Shown: positions 37,665 through 46,974 of the stretch, piece by piece
How the letters are laid out: each line of letters starts with the position of its first letter
Position numbering within the stretch: position 1 is the first letter of the stretch
Assembly (NCBI GenBank): GCA_050257855.1
Contig: JBLMXQ010000096.1
Coordinates: forward strand, 1-64,000
Length of the DNA stretch: 64,000 bases
DNA from: JBLMXQ01 sp050257855
Lineage (GTDB): Bacteria; Acidobacteriota; Vicinamibacteria; Vicinamibacterales; CAVVIG01
Direction of reading: 5' to 3'
The notes under the pieces: generated by a model
Seen by the model: only the letters and a program-made list of their open reading frames with translations
Databases searched by the model: none
What the model was told of the DNA's origin: nothing
Program-made: the position numbers and the translations under genes

Positions 37665-38807
37665 ATGAAGGTCACCAGACGAACCGCGCTCAAGACCATC
37701 CTAGCGGGCGCGGCCGCGCCGATGATCAACCTGGGCCGCGTGCGGCTCGACGCGCAAGCCTCGCGTCGGTACTCGACCCGGGCGGTGGATCTCGTCAAGG
37801 AGTCGCTCGTCGTCGACATGCTGCACCAGATCGTCTACCGGATCGACCAGAGCGACGTGCTGAAGCGGTGGCTGTACCAGCCGCACGGGTTCACCGGGGC
37901 CGACTTCGACCGGTACCGGCAATCCGGCATCAGCGTCATCAGCTTCGGCAACGCCGCTCGCTCGCACGAGGACGGCATCCGCCTGTTCGGCGAGTTCAAC
38001 GGCTTCATCGCGGGGTATCCGCAGTGGCTGCTGCGGGTCGACGAGCCGGCCCGCTTCCTAGAGGCGAAGCGGACCGGCCGGCTCGGCATCCACTTCGGCC
38101 TGCAGAACTCGACGCACTTCCGCTCGCCCGACGACGTGGACACGTTCTACGGCCTGGGCCAGCGTTCTTCGCAGCTCACCTACAACCAGGCGAATCTGAT
38201 CGGCGACGGTGCGTTCGAGCCGCGCAACGGCGGCCTGACCGAGTTCGGCGTCAAGATTGTCGAGCGCATGAACAGGGTCGGGATGGTCGTCGACGTGGCG
38301 CACGCCGGCGACCGCACGCAGCTCGACGCATTCCGCCTCTCGACGAAGCCGGTCATCATCTCGCACGGGAACGCGCGCGCGCTCGACGACGGCCATCCGC
38401 GCTGCGTCAGCGACGAGTCGATCCGCGCCCTCGGCCGGAGCGGCGGCGTCATGGGCATCAACTTCATCAGCTTCATGGTGAAGCGCCGCGAGCCGGTGAC
38501 GATCGACGACGTGATCGATCACGTCGACTACGTGACGAAGATGATCGGGATCGAGCACGTGGGCATCGGCAGCGACATCGGCCTCGAGAGCAACGACCAC
38601 GCGGATCCCGCGATGTTCCGCCGCTTCATGGCCGCCGCCGATCCGCGCTACCGGGTTCACGAGCGGGAGGCGGTCGAGGGACTGGACCACCCGCTCCGGT
38701 TCTTCGACCTGACGGACGCGCTGCTGCGCCGCGGCTACTCGGACGCGCAGATCAGGCTGATTCTCGGCGAGAACTGGCGGCGCGTCCTGTCGAGCGTCTG
38801 GACCTGA
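37665..38807 (+). CDS. M19-like (membrane dipeptidase) amidohydrolase, altered metal site
   Basis: 380 residues. MKVTRRTALKTILAGAAAP is a Tat leader. The barrel follows M19 order: LVVDMLHQ, HFGLQNSTHF, LTYNQANLIGDGAFE, GMVVDVAHAGD, KPVIISHGNARAL, HVGIGSDIGLE, and the C-terminal LGENWRRVLSSVW. The two later His ligands (VAH, ISH) are kept. At the first site, where the family has the HxD of VDGHND, this protein reads VDMLHQ, and the bridging Glu of GIEG is Gln (GLQN). So the metal centre is unusual, and dipeptidase activity is uncertain. GAGGAGG sets the start. Confidence 0.85.
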   Translation: MKVTRRTALKTILAGAAAPMINLGRVRLDAQASRRYSTRAVDLVKESLVVDMLHQIVYRIDQSDVLKRWLYQPHGFTGADFDRYRQSGISVISFGNAARSHEDGIRLFGEFNGFIAGYPQWLLRVDEPARFLEAKRTGRLGIHFGLQNSTHFRSPDDVDTFYGLGQRSSQLTYNQANLIGDGAFEPRNGGLTEFGVKIVERMNRVGMVVDVAHAGDRTQLDAFRLSTKPVIISHGNARALDDGHPRCVSDESIRALGRSGGVMGINFISFMVKRREPVTIDDVIDHVDYVTKMIGIEHVGIGSDIGLESNDHADPAMFRRFMAAADPRYRVHEREAVEGLDHPLRFFDLTDALLRRGYSDAQIRLILGENWRRVLSSVWT

Positions 38808-38862
38808 TGCGCGACGTCGCCGGGCCGTTTCAGCCGTTCGACCCGGTGCGGAGGCCTGAGGA

Positions 38863-40011
38863 TCAGTGGACGACGCCCTCGGACGGCGTCGAGTGCTCGA
38901 TCACATCGTAGTAGCTCTGGATCCGCCCGGCCTTCACGTCCGCGAGCAGGCCGCCGATCGAGTCGAGCAGGGTGGTCGAGCGCGCGTCGGGAAAGCCGCG
39001 CTGGAAGCCGTAGCCGCGGTTGAAGAAGGAGCGGATGAACGTGCCGTGATCGTCGATCGGCATGGAGGCGACGTTGTCGAAGAACCGCTTCCAGCCGTCG
39101 CTCTGGAACAGGTACTGCTCGACGTTCGACGTGTAGAACGCGCTGACCGACGCGCCGTGCTCGCGCAGGTAGTCGCCGACGCGGCGGAGCGCCTTCTCGC
39201 CGCCGAAATCGCCGACCACCGGGACGAGGAGGTTGGACTCCTCGTACCGTTTCAGCGTCTGGAAGCGCGGCTCCGAGGCGAGATAGCTCAGCTGGGCGCC
39301 GTCGCTGTCGGTCTCCGTCATCAGCTCCGCGTAGCTCGGGAACCACCGCGCGCCGAATCCGCGTGGAAACGAGTAGCGCAGATCCGGACCGGCGGTGTAG
39401 AACGCCGAGTAGACGTACTCGATGCCGTGGACGTCCTCCGGCGTGAGCGGGAACTTGTGGTGCTTCTCCAGGCGATCGAGCACGCTCCGCAGGTTGCTCT
39501 TGTAGCGCTCGTCGGTCGGCGCCACGGACTCGTACGCGGCGAACAGCTCCTGCGCGGTCGACGCGCGGCTCAGCGTCCCCGGATGCGGCCGCGAGAACAG
39601 GCGCGACAGGAAGTCGGCGCGATCCTTCGACTGCTCGATGATCGCTTTGTACAGCAGGTGCAGCAGCATGTTCTGCCGCCGAATGTCCACGACGAACGCC
39701 ATTCGCGGCCGCAGCGCGACGATGTAGGTGAAGTTCTGATCCGGCCCGACGCCGACGTAGACCCCGCCGGGCGGGAGGCGCCGCGTCAGCTCGGGAATGA
39801 CGTGCTGGAACTGGCGCTCGTTCGAGATCAGGTTGTCGGAACGGAAGTATCCGCCGCGCTCCGAGAGGTCGGAGACGAGCCGCCAGAAGTCGCGATCGCT
39901 CAGGTGCGTCGGCAGCGTCTGGCTGGCCGCCTGCCCGTCGCGGCGCGACCAGAGCGCCGCCGCGGCCGCGAGCACGATCAGCAGGACAGCGAGCAGTCGT
40001 CGGGATCGCAT
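38863..40011 (-). CDS. Anchored/exported protein of unknown function (LIC_10091-like)
   Basis: 382 residues. An N-terminal hydrophobic segment (LLAVLLIVLAAAAALW) anchors or exports the protein. The body contains FRSDNLISNERQFQHVIPEL, YVGVGPDQNFTYIVALRPRMA and MLLHLLYKAIIEQSKDRADF, a pattern I connect, with moderate confidence, to uncharacterised LIC_10091-type proteins. The second in-frame residue ATG (40011) is used; GTG at 40014 is possible. It begins 4 nt after the stop of the MFS/SpeE-like gene, so both form one transcription unit. Confidence 0.65.
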   Translation of the reverse strand: MRSRRLLAVLLIVLAAAAALWSRRDGQAASQTLPTHLSDRDFWRLVSDLSERGGYFRSDNLISNERQFQHVIPELTRRLPPGGVYVGVGPDQNFTYIVALRPRMAFVVDIRRQNMLLHLLYKAIIEQSKDRADFLSRLFSRPHPGTLSRASTAQELFAAYESVAPTDERYKSNLRSVLDRLEKHHKFPLTPEDVHGIEYVYSAFYTAGPDLRYSFPRGFGARWFPSYAELMTETDSDGAQLSYLASEPRFQTLKRYEESNLLVPVVGDFGGEKALRRVGDYLREHGASVSAFYTSNVEQYLFQSDGWKRFFDNVASMPIDDHGTFIRSFFNRGYGFQRGFPDARSTTLLDSIGGLLADVKAGRIQSYYDVIEHSTPSEGVVH

Positions 40012-40015
40012 CACG

Positions 40016-42457
40016 TTACGGCTCCGCAGGTGGACGGCCGAGCGCGTCCCACAGCTGGCGTGTGCGCGCGCCCGAGCCGACGAACAGATCGCCCGGGAAT
40101 CGGCGGTAGAGCAGCATCTCGCTGTAGATGGCGCCGCTTTCGTACTCGTTCAGGCCGAGGCCGGCCAGGTACTGCAGCCGCAGGTTGCGGTCCCGGTTGA
40201 TCGCGGCGCCCGCAAGCCACGGCGCGAGGTCCGACGCCTGACCCGCGTACGTGGCGAGCAGATCGACCGCCGATCCGAATCCGACCTCGGCGAGCGACGC
40301 CGCGACGGCGCGGTATTCCGGCCGCTCGAGCCGGCGCTGCAGGGCGTCCACGTCGATCGAGACCGGACCGGCCTGCCCGACCAGCACGACATCGTAGCCC
40401 TCGCCGTTGCTCGTGTTTCCCCACACCGTGCCGTTCGGAAACACCTGAAAGAACGTGGCCAGCTCACTCCTGACGACGTCCGGGTTGCTCTCGTACAGCG
40501 GAACCCACTGCGTGACCAGCCCGCCCGGGTTCAGATGGCGCTTCACCTGCTCGAAGTACTCGCGGGTGTAGAGCGTGGCCGCGCCCTTCACCCACGGGTG
40601 AATCGGATCCGACGTGATGATGTCGAACCGCTGATTCGTCGTCAGCACGAAGTGCCGCGCGTCGTCGACGACGAGGTGCGCGCGCGGATCGTCGAGCACG
40701 TGGTAGTTCTCGACGGCGAAGAACGGCGCCACGTCGCGCGGGATGAGCGGCTCGATTTCGCAGATGACGATGCGCTGCACGGCGCGGTACGGCACGAACG
40801 ACCCGGCCGTCACGCCGGCGCCGAAGCCGACGACGAGCACCGACCGGGGATCCGGGTGCACGAGCGCCGGCAGGTTCGCGAGCATCCGCTGCAGGCGCAT
40901 GTCCTGCGGTTCGGTGGACGCCTCGACCTTGCCGCTCACGTGGAAGTTGCGGACGCCGCTCGTGAGCTCGGAGACGGCGACCGACGCGTTCATCCCTTCG
41001 CCGGTGTACAGAATCCGCGGGACGTCCGACGTCGGCATCGTGCGGCCGTAGGCGATGAGGGCCGGCGGCACGGCCGCGACCAGGCGCGTCATGGCGAGCG
41101 CGGCCAGACACAGCGCGGCGAAGGCGATGCGGCTGCCGCTCTGGCCAGCTCCGGGAAGGCCGCTGTCCGCCGGAGCCTCCGGCGAAGGCGCCGCGCTCGC
41201 GCTCCACCCGACGACCATCGCCGCAGCCACCGACGCGGCAATCAGGACCTGCTCGGCCCGCGCCGTCCCGAGCAGCGGCACGGCGGCCATGCTGATGCCG
41301 ATCGCGCCCGCAATCGCGCCAATCGTGTTCGCCGCATACACGCGGCCGACCAGGCGGCCCGGATCGTCGGAATCGGATGCGACCGCCGCCAGCGCGAGAG
41401 GGAAGCTCGCGCCCCACAGGCACGTCGCGGGCAGGATCGCCAGCGTCGTCCGCGCGAGGTCGGTGCGGAAGACGTACCACGGGCGCGCAGCCTGCACGGC
41501 GTCGATTGACCAGTAGGGGAGCGTGCGCGCGAGCGCATACGCGGTCCAGGCGATCGCCGGCGCGAGCAGCAGCTGGCAGACGGCCAGCGCCGATCGGGGC
41601 CGGCGCGTGCTGCGCGCCATCGAGGATCCGACGCCGCTGCCCACGCCGAGGCCGACGAGAAAGACGGCGAGGATGATCGAGAACGCGTAGACCGTCGCGC
41701 CCAGCATCAGCGAAAGCAGCCGCGTCCAGACGACTTCGGCGCCGAGCGCGGCGAAGCCAGACAGCGCGATCGCGACGTAGACTGCCGCCGCGTCCCGCGC
41801 CTGCGCCACCGCCACGGATCTTGGCGCTGCGGCGGCGCGATCGGACGACGCGCGGTCGGCGAGGTCGAGTGCGACCGCCGCGGCGCCGGCGTTGACGAAG
41901 AAGGCGACGTAGGTCGCGGTCGCGATGTCGTGGACGCGGAGCAGATAGAATCCGGCGAGCAGACAGCCGAACACGGCGCCGGCGATGTTGCCGCCGTAGA
42001 ACACGCCCAGCCAGGACACCTCCTGCGGGCGGGAGGCGCCGATCCACCGCGCGATGGCCGGCAGCGTCGCGCCCATGAGCACGGTCGGCGGCAGCAGGCA
42101 CACGGCGCACAGGACGCCGCGGAGCGCGAGCCCGGCGATGCCGCCGCCGTCGAGCATCGTATAGAGCCCACCGATGCGCGGAACCGCCGCGAGGACGCCG
42201 AGTGCGAGCACGCCGGTCGCGAGCTCGAGCGAGGCGTAGACGCGCAGCGGATGGAGTCGCGGGGACACGAGGCGGGGGAAGGCGAGGCTGCCCAGGCACA
42301 GGCCGCCCATGAACGTCCCGAGGAGCACCGCGAGCGAGACGGCCGAGGCTCCGATGACCAGCTCGAGCAGCTGGAACCAGACGATCTCGTAGATCAACGC
42401 GGAGCAGCCGCTGCCCGCGAACAACACCAGCAGCAGCGGCAGGTACCGTTTTCCCAC
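40016..42457 (-). CDS. MFS-like membrane domain fused to spermidine synthase-like domain
   Basis: 813 residues from a GTG. The first 500 residues contain about 14 hydrophobic spans (YLPLLLVLFAGSGCSALIYE, LAVLLGTFMGGLCLGSLAF, VLMGATLPAIARW, GVFYGGNIAGAVFGCLLAGF). The C-terminal part is a class I SAM-fold: SVLVVGFGAGVTAGSF, RIVICEIEPLIPR, LVVDDARHFVL, FDIITSDPIHPWVKGAATLY and YFEQVKRHLNPGGLVTQW. These fused SpeE-like proteins are widespread in soil bacteria; aminopropyl transfer has not been shown for them. It heads a two-gene unit with the gene at 38863. Confidence 0.88.
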   Translation of the reverse strand: MGKRYLPLLLVLFAGSGCSALIYEIVWFQLLELVIGASAVSLAVLLGTFMGGLCLGSLAFPRLVSPRLHPLRVYASLELATGVLALGVLAAVPRIGGLYTMLDGGGIAGLALRGVLCAVCLLPPTVLMGATLPAIARWIGASRPQEVSWLGVFYGGNIAGAVFGCLLAGFYLLRVHDIATATYVAFFVNAGAAAVALDLADRASSDRAAAAPRSVAVAQARDAAAVYVAIALSGFAALGAEVVWTRLLSLMLGATVYAFSIILAVFLVGLGVGSGVGSSMARSTRRPRSALAVCQLLLAPAIAWTAYALARTLPYWSIDAVQAARPWYVFRTDLARTTLAILPATCLWGASFPLALAAVASDSDDPGRLVGRVYAANTIGAIAGAIGISMAAVPLLGTARAEQVLIAASVAAAMVVGWSASAAPSPEAPADSGLPGAGQSGSRIAFAALCLAALAMTRLVAAVPPALIAYGRTMPTSDVPRILYTGEGMNASVAVSELTSGVRNFHVSGKVEASTEPQDMRLQRMLANLPALVHPDPRSVLVVGFGAGVTAGSFVPYRAVQRIVICEIEPLIPRDVAPFFAVENYHVLDDPRAHLVVDDARHFVLTTNQRFDIITSDPIHPWVKGAATLYTREYFEQVKRHLNPGGLVTQWVPLYESNPDVVRSELATFFQVFPNGTVWGNTSNGEGYDVVLVGQAGPVSIDVDALQRRLERPEYRAVAASLAEVGFGSAVDLLATYAGQASDLAPWLAGAAINRDRNLRLQYLAGLGLNEYESGAIYSEMLLYRRFPGDLFVGSGARTRQLWDALGRPPAEP

Positions 42458-42481
42458 ACGCCCCCCGCAAACGCGATTAGT

Positions 42482-44134
42482 ATGACTGAATCCCGGACAA
42501 CGCGAATGCTGATGTCGAATTTTTCCAAAGGCCTGCTGGCCGGCCTGTCGCTGGTCGTCGTGACGCTCGTCGGCCTGCCGGTGGCGTCGCCGCTCCCGAG
42601 CGCCGTCCCGGCCGCCGACGCGTCGCGAATCACCGATGAGGCGCTGACGCGCTCGCAGTTGATGGACACGCTCGGCTACCTGACCGACGAAATCGGGCCG
42701 CGCCTGACCAACTCGCCGAACTTCCGCCGGGCGGCGGCGTGGACGCGCGATCGGTTCGCCGCCTGGGGGCTGCAGAACGCGCATCTCGAGCCCTGGGGGC
42801 CGTTCGGGCGCGGCTGGTCGGTGACCCGCTTCTCGGCCGAGATGATCGCGCCGCAGGAGATGCCGCTCATCGCGATGCCGAAAGCATGGTCGCCGGCTGC
42901 AGGGCAGCTGACCGCGGATGCGGTGCTGCTGGAGGCGACCACGACCGCCGAGCTGGAGAAGTACCGCGGCCACCTGGCGCACCGCATCGTGCTCGTCGGA
43001 CGGCCGCGGCCGCTCGCGCCGCGCTTTGCCCCGCTGGCAACCCGGTACTCGGCCGACGACCTCGCCGCGTTCGCGAGCGACCGGCCTTTTCCGCCGAACA
43101 ACGAGAACTTCGCGCCGCCGCCGTCGGCGGGCGAGCTCGCGCGGCGGCGTTTCGAGGCTGAGCGCCTGCAGTTTCTCGCCGACGAACACGTCTCGCTGAT
43201 CGTCGAGCCGAGCGGCGGCGGTTTCGACGGCGGGACGATTGCGGTTCAGGCGGCGTCGGTGCCGCAGCCGGCTGACACACCGCGCGCCGAACGCGTGTAC
43301 GCGTGGAATCCGCGCGCGCGCACCGTCCCGCAGGTCGTCGTCGCCACCGAGCACTACAACCGCATGGCGCGCCTGCTCGCGCGGGGGGACGCGGTGCGGC
43401 TGGCGGTCGACCTCGAGGTCCAGTTCGACGACTCGAACCTGATGAGCAGCCAGACGCTGGCGGACGTCCCCGGGAGCGATCTCGCCGATCAGATCGTGAT
43501 GGTCGGCGCGCATCTCGACTCGTGGCACGCGGGAACGGGCGCGACCGACAACGCGGCGGGCGTTGCGGTGGTGATGGAGACGGCGCGCCTGTTCGAGGCC
43601 CTGCGCCTGCGGCCCCGCCGGACGGTGCGCTTTGCGCTCTGGGGTGGAGAAGAGACCGGCGGCGGCGCGCGGCCCTACGTCGAGGCGCACATCGCCCGCC
43701 TCCCGAAGGAGCCTGAGGCGTCAGCCGGGCGGTCGTCCTCGCCCGGCCAGTTCGTCAAGCTCCCCGACTACGACAAGTACACGGCGTACTTCAACATCGA
43801 CGCGGGCACGGGCAAGGTCCGCGGCGTGTACCTCGCCGGAAACGCGGCGCTCAAGCCGATCTTCCGCTCGTGGCTCGAGCCGTTCGCGCGCCTCGGCGCG
43901 TCCACGCTGACGATGAACGGCGACTGGGGGTCGGACTTCGAGTGGTTCGATCGCGTTGGCGTCCCGATCGTCAGCTTCATCCAGGACGAGATCGAGTACG
44001 ACACGCGCACGCACCACACGAACATGGATGTACTCGATCGCATCCAGCCAGACGATCTGAAGCAGGCCGCCGCCATCATGACGACCTTCGTCTACGAGGC
44101 GGCAATGAGGGACCAGGGGCTGCCGAGGAAATGA
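42482..44134 (+). CDS. Exported M28 family zinc aminopeptidase
   Basis: 550 residues with an N-terminal signal (LLAGLSLVVVTLVGLPVAS). A prodomain/PA-like middle part (about 130-330) precedes the peptidase core: GAHLDSWHAGTGATDNAAG with H344, D346 and D356, LWGGEETGG with E390-E391, NIDAGTG and, near the end, the last ligand in THHTNMD. All five zinc ligands are there. It should release N-terminal residues from peptides in the periplasm or outside. The start ATG is 24 bp from the divergent MFS/SpeE-like gene. Confidence 0.93.
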   Translation: MTESRTTRMLMSNFSKGLLAGLSLVVVTLVGLPVASPLPSAVPAADASRITDEALTRSQLMDTLGYLTDEIGPRLTNSPNFRRAAAWTRDRFAAWGLQNAHLEPWGPFGRGWSVTRFSAEMIAPQEMPLIAMPKAWSPAAGQLTADAVLLEATTTAELEKYRGHLAHRIVLVGRPRPLAPRFAPLATRYSADDLAAFASDRPFPPNNENFAPPPSAGELARRRFEAERLQFLADEHVSLIVEPSGGGFDGGTIAVQAASVPQPADTPRAERVYAWNPRARTVPQVVVATEHYNRMARLLARGDAVRLAVDLEVQFDDSNLMSSQTLADVPGSDLADQIVMVGAHLDSWHAGTGATDNAAGVAVVMETARLFEALRLRPRRTVRFALWGGEETGGGARPYVEAHIARLPKEPEASAGRSSSPGQFVKLPDYDKYTAYFNIDAGTGKVRGVYLAGNAALKPIFRSWLEPFARLGASTLTMNGDWGSDFEWFDRVGVPIVSFIQDEIEYDTRTHHTNMDVLDRIQPDDLKQAAAIMTTFVYEAAMRDQGLPRK

Positions 44135-44139
44135 AAATG

Positions 44140-44221
44140 GTGAAGTGGTGAAATGGTGAGCCCCGGCATCACGACATGAACGACTTCACCACCTCACCAC
44201 GTCACCGCCTCACCACTTCAC
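44140..44221. repeat. GGTGAAG-type repeat forming an inverted repeat
   Basis: GTGAAGTGGTGA (44140-44151) is perfectly complementary to TCACCACTTCAC (44210-44221), and further TCACC units fill 44184-44221. The 131-bp gap between the M28 and CBS genes otherwise holds only the CBS promoter region. Similar repeats lie at 51643-51710. Confidence 0.8.
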
Positions 44222-44253
44222 ACATATGGGTGGAGGAGGAAAGAGCGGCGCAC

Positions 44254-44259
44254 TATCAT
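44254..44259 (+). promoter_or_regulatory. cbs: -10-like hexamer of the cystathionine beta-synthase gene
   Basis: TATCAT ends 6 nt before the GTG start, the same spacing as upstream of 5528, 28061 and 46975. No -35 hexamer is obvious. It suggests leaderless transcription. Confidence 0.4.
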
Positions 44260-44265
44260 TAGGAC

Positions 44266-45636
44266 GTGAAGAAGATCTGCGACAACATCCTCGAGGCCAT
44301 CGGACACACGCCGATGGTCCGGATCAACCGGATTACCGCCGGCATCGTCAAGGGCACGGTGCTCGCCAAGGTGGAGACGTTCAACCCGGGCAATTCGATC
44401 AAGGACCGCATGGCGGTCAAGATGATCGAGGACGCCGAGCGCGCGGGGTTGCTGAAGCCCGGCGGCACCATCATCGAAGGGACCTCCGGCAACACCGGCA
44501 TGGGGCTCGCGATCGCCGCCGTGGTCAAGGGCTACAAGTGCGTGTTCACCACGACCGACAAGCAGTCCAAGGAGAAGGTGGACGCGCTCAAGGCGTTCGG
44601 CGCCGAGGTGATCGTGTGCCCGACGAACGTCGATCCCGAAGACCCGCGCTCCTACTACTCGGTGTCGTCGCGCCTCGTGCGGGAGATTCCCAATTCGTGG
44701 AAGGCGAACCAGTACGACAACCTGTCGAACTCGCAGGCGCACTACGAGCAGACCGGTCCGGAGATCTGGGACCAGACCGACGGGCGCGTCACGCAGCTGG
44801 TGGTCGGTGTCGGCACGGGCGGCACGGTGACCGGCGTCGCGCGATACCTGAAGGAGCGCAACCCGAAGATCAAGGTGTGGGGGATCGACACGTACGGATC
44901 GGTGTTCAAGAAGTACAAGGAGACGGGCGTCTTCGACAAGAACGAGATCTACCCGTACATCACCGAGGGCATCGGCGAGGACTTCCTGCCGAAGAACGTC
45001 GACTTCAGCCTGATCGACCATTTCGAGAAGGTGACCGACAAGGACGCGGCGCTGATGACGCGCCGGATCGCGCGCGAGGAGGGGATCTTCGCGGGCAACT
45101 CCGCCGGCTCCGCGATGGCGGGGCTCCTGCAGCTCCGGGACCGCTTCCGCGACGAGGACGTCATCGTCGTCATCTTCCACGACCACGGCTCACGGTATCT
45201 CGGGAAGATGTTCAACGACGACTGGATGCGCGAGAAGGGATTCCTCGAGAAGTCGGGGATGGCGGCGCGCGACCTGGTCGCGTCCGGCGTATCGGGCGAG
45301 CTGTTCTCGGTCGAGGCGTCCGCCGCGGTCGAAGAGGCCGTGAAGATGATGAGCGCGCACGACTTCTCGCAGATCTCGATTACGCGCGACCGGCGCCTCG
45401 TCGGGTCGCTGAACGAGACGCGCCTCTACGCCGAGCTCGTGCGCAACCCGGACGTCCTGAGGCAACCGGTCGAGTCGATCATGCAGCCGGCGTTTCCGTT
45501 CGTCGACATCTCGACACCGATCGACCTGCTGTCCACGATGATCACGCCGGAGAACCCGGCGGTGCTGGTTCGCGATTTCAAGACGGACAAGACCTTCATC
45601 ATCACGCGCAGCGACGTCATCAAGGCCATCGTGTAG
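44266..45636 (+). CDS. cbs: Cystathionine beta-synthase (PLP domain plus CBS pair)
   Basis: 456 residues from a GTG. The PLP domain has NPGNSIKDR with the Schiff-base lysine K46, EGTSGNTG for phosphate/substrate binding and VGVGTGGTVTGVARYL. The C-terminal 130 residues form two CBS motifs (MSAHDFSQISITRDRRLVGS and MQPAFPFVDISTPIDLL region), the regulatory Bateman module. Such enzymes make cystathionine from serine and homocysteine, or cysteine from activated serine. No cystathionine gamma-lyase lies next to it. The gene is followed 9 bp later by a DinB gene. Confidence 0.93.
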   Translation: MKKICDNILEAIGHTPMVRINRITAGIVKGTVLAKVETFNPGNSIKDRMAVKMIEDAERAGLLKPGGTIIEGTSGNTGMGLAIAAVVKGYKCVFTTTDKQSKEKVDALKAFGAEVIVCPTNVDPEDPRSYYSVSSRLVREIPNSWKANQYDNLSNSQAHYEQTGPEIWDQTDGRVTQLVVGVGTGGTVTGVARYLKERNPKIKVWGIDTYGSVFKKYKETGVFDKNEIYPYITEGIGEDFLPKNVDFSLIDHFEKVTDKDAALMTRRIAREEGIFAGNSAGSAMAGLLQLRDRFRDEDVIVVIFHDHGSRYLGKMFNDDWMREKGFLEKSGMAARDLVASGVSGELFSVEASAAVEEAVKMMSAHDFSQISITRDRRLVGSLNETRLYAELVRNPDVLRQPVESIMQPAFPFVDISTPIDLLSTMITPENPAVLVRDFKTDKTFIITRSDVIKAIV

Positions 45637-45645
45637 GAGCCGCTC

Positions 45646-46146
45646 ATGCCGGTGGAGGGCAGACTCGTGAGCGAAGACACTTTGCGGGAGCATCTCGTCA
45701 GGCTGCTCGAGTGGCACGATGCGCACGCCGACTTCGACGGAGCAGTCGCGGACCTGCCGTCGGAGGCGCGCGGCCGCACGCCGAAGGGCGCGCCGTATTC
45801 ACCGTGGCAGCTCCTCGAACACCTGCGGATCGCGCAGCACGACATCCTCGACTTCTGCCGCAACCCGCAGTATCGGGAGATGGACTGGCCGGACGACTAC
45901 TGGCCTTCGTCGGCGGCGCCCGCTTCCGATGCGGACTGGGACGGGAGCGTGGCGGCGTTCCGCCGCGACCGCGCCGCGCTGCAGGCGCTCGCGCGCGATC
46001 CGAAGATCGACCTGTCGGCGAAGATTCCCCACGGGTCCGGGCAGACGTACCTGCGCGAGATCCTGCTCGCCGCGGATCACGCGGCCTATCACGTCGGCGA
46101 GCTGGTGCTCGTGCGCCGGCTGCTCGGCGTGTGGACGAAGGCGTAG
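45646..46146 (+). CDS. DinB family protein
   Basis: 166 residues. LREHLVRLLEWHDAHADFDG, YSPWQLLEHLRIAQHDILDF, and REILLAADHAAYHVGELVLVRR fit the four-helix DinB/YfiT fold; the three His that bind metal (in EHLR, ADHAAYHVGE) are present. DinB-fold enzymes include thiol-dependent transferases and metal-dependent hydrolases. It is close behind the CBS gene (9 bp), so cotranscription is likely. The role is unknown. Confidence 0.85.
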   Translation: MPVEGRLVSEDTLREHLVRLLEWHDAHADFDGAVADLPSEARGRTPKGAPYSPWQLLEHLRIAQHDILDFCRNPQYREMDWPDDYWPSSAAPASDADWDGSVAAFRRDRAALQALARDPKIDLSAKIPHGSGQTYLREILLAADHAAYHVGELVLVRRLLGVWTKA

Positions 46147-46179
46147 GGCGCGCCGCGCCGGGATCCACGACGGGTGCCG

Positions 46180-46962
46180 ATGAAACGCATCGCGCTGACC
46201 CGCGGCGTCAGCCCGGCAATCGGGCGCTGCGAGCTCACGTATCTCGAGCGGGTTGCGATCGACGTCGATCGGGCGCGCGCGCAGCACGAGGAGTACGAAC
46301 GCCTCCTGGCCGCGCTCGGCTGCGGCGTCCAGCGTATTCCGGCGAGTCCGGGACTCCCCGATTCGGTGTTCGTCGAGGACGTCGCCGTCGTCGTCGACGA
46401 GGTGGCCGTGCTGACGCGGCCCGGCGCCGAGTCGCGTCGCCTGGAGACGGCCGCGGTCGCCGAACGGTTGTCCGCCTACCGCACCGTTGCGACCATCGAC
46501 GCCCCCGGGACGCTTGACGGCGGTGACGTGATCGTCGCCGGCCGCGACGTCTTCGTGGGACGAGGCGGCCGCAGCAACGAGGACGGTATCGCGCAGCTGC
46601 GGGCGCATCTCGACCCGTTCGGCTACCGGATCGTCGCGGTGGCCGTGCGAGGGTGTCTGCACCTGAAATCGGCCGCCACGCTCGCGGACGAGACGCACGT
46701 GCTTCTCAATCCCGACTGGGTGGATCCACTCGCGTTCGGCGGCCTCGACCCGATAGAAGTGGATCCCGCCGAGCCGCACGGCGCCAACGTGCTGCGCGTC
46801 GGCCGCACGCTGGTCTGCGCCGCGGCGTTTCCGCGCACGAAGAAGCGCCTCGAGCGTCTCGGTCTGACGGTCAGGGCCGTCGACCTGAGCGAGCTCGCGA
46901 AGGCGGAGGGCGCCGTCACGTGCTGCAGCATCGTGTTTCCAGCCCTGCCGTCGCGCATCTGA
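46180..46962 (+). CDS. Dimethylarginine dimethylaminohydrolase-like enzyme
   Basis: 260 residues from the ATG at 46180 (GTG at 46174 is possible). The amidinotransferase-fold marks are PDSVFVEDVAVV with acidic substrate-binding residues, TLDGGDVIVAG, RGCLHLKSAAT with H161, and GAVTCCSIVF with the Cys pair 248-249, one of them the nucleophile. The pattern and length match DDAH, which turns methylated arginines into citrulline; an arginine-deiminase-like relative cannot be excluded. Confidence 0.88.
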   Translation: MKRIALTRGVSPAIGRCELTYLERVAIDVDRARAQHEEYERLLAALGCGVQRIPASPGLPDSVFVEDVAVVVDEVAVLTRPGAESRRLETAAVAERLSAYRTVATIDAPGTLDGGDVIVAGRDVFVGRGGRSNEDGIAQLRAHLDPFGYRIVAVAVRGCLHLKSAATLADETHVLLNPDWVDPLAFGGLDPIEVDPAEPHGANVLRVGRTLVCAAAFPRTKKRLERLGLTVRAVDLSELAKAEGAVTCCSIVFPALPSRI

Positions 46963-46968
46963 CATAAT
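46963..46968 (+). promoter_or_regulatory. trmO: -10-like hexamer of trmO
   Basis: CATAAT ends 6 nt before the GTG at 46975 and starts right after the upstream stop codon; no Shine-Dalgarno is present. If this is the promoter, the mRNA is leaderless. No clear -35 element is seen. Confidence 0.4.
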
Positions 46969-46974
46969 GGCGTC

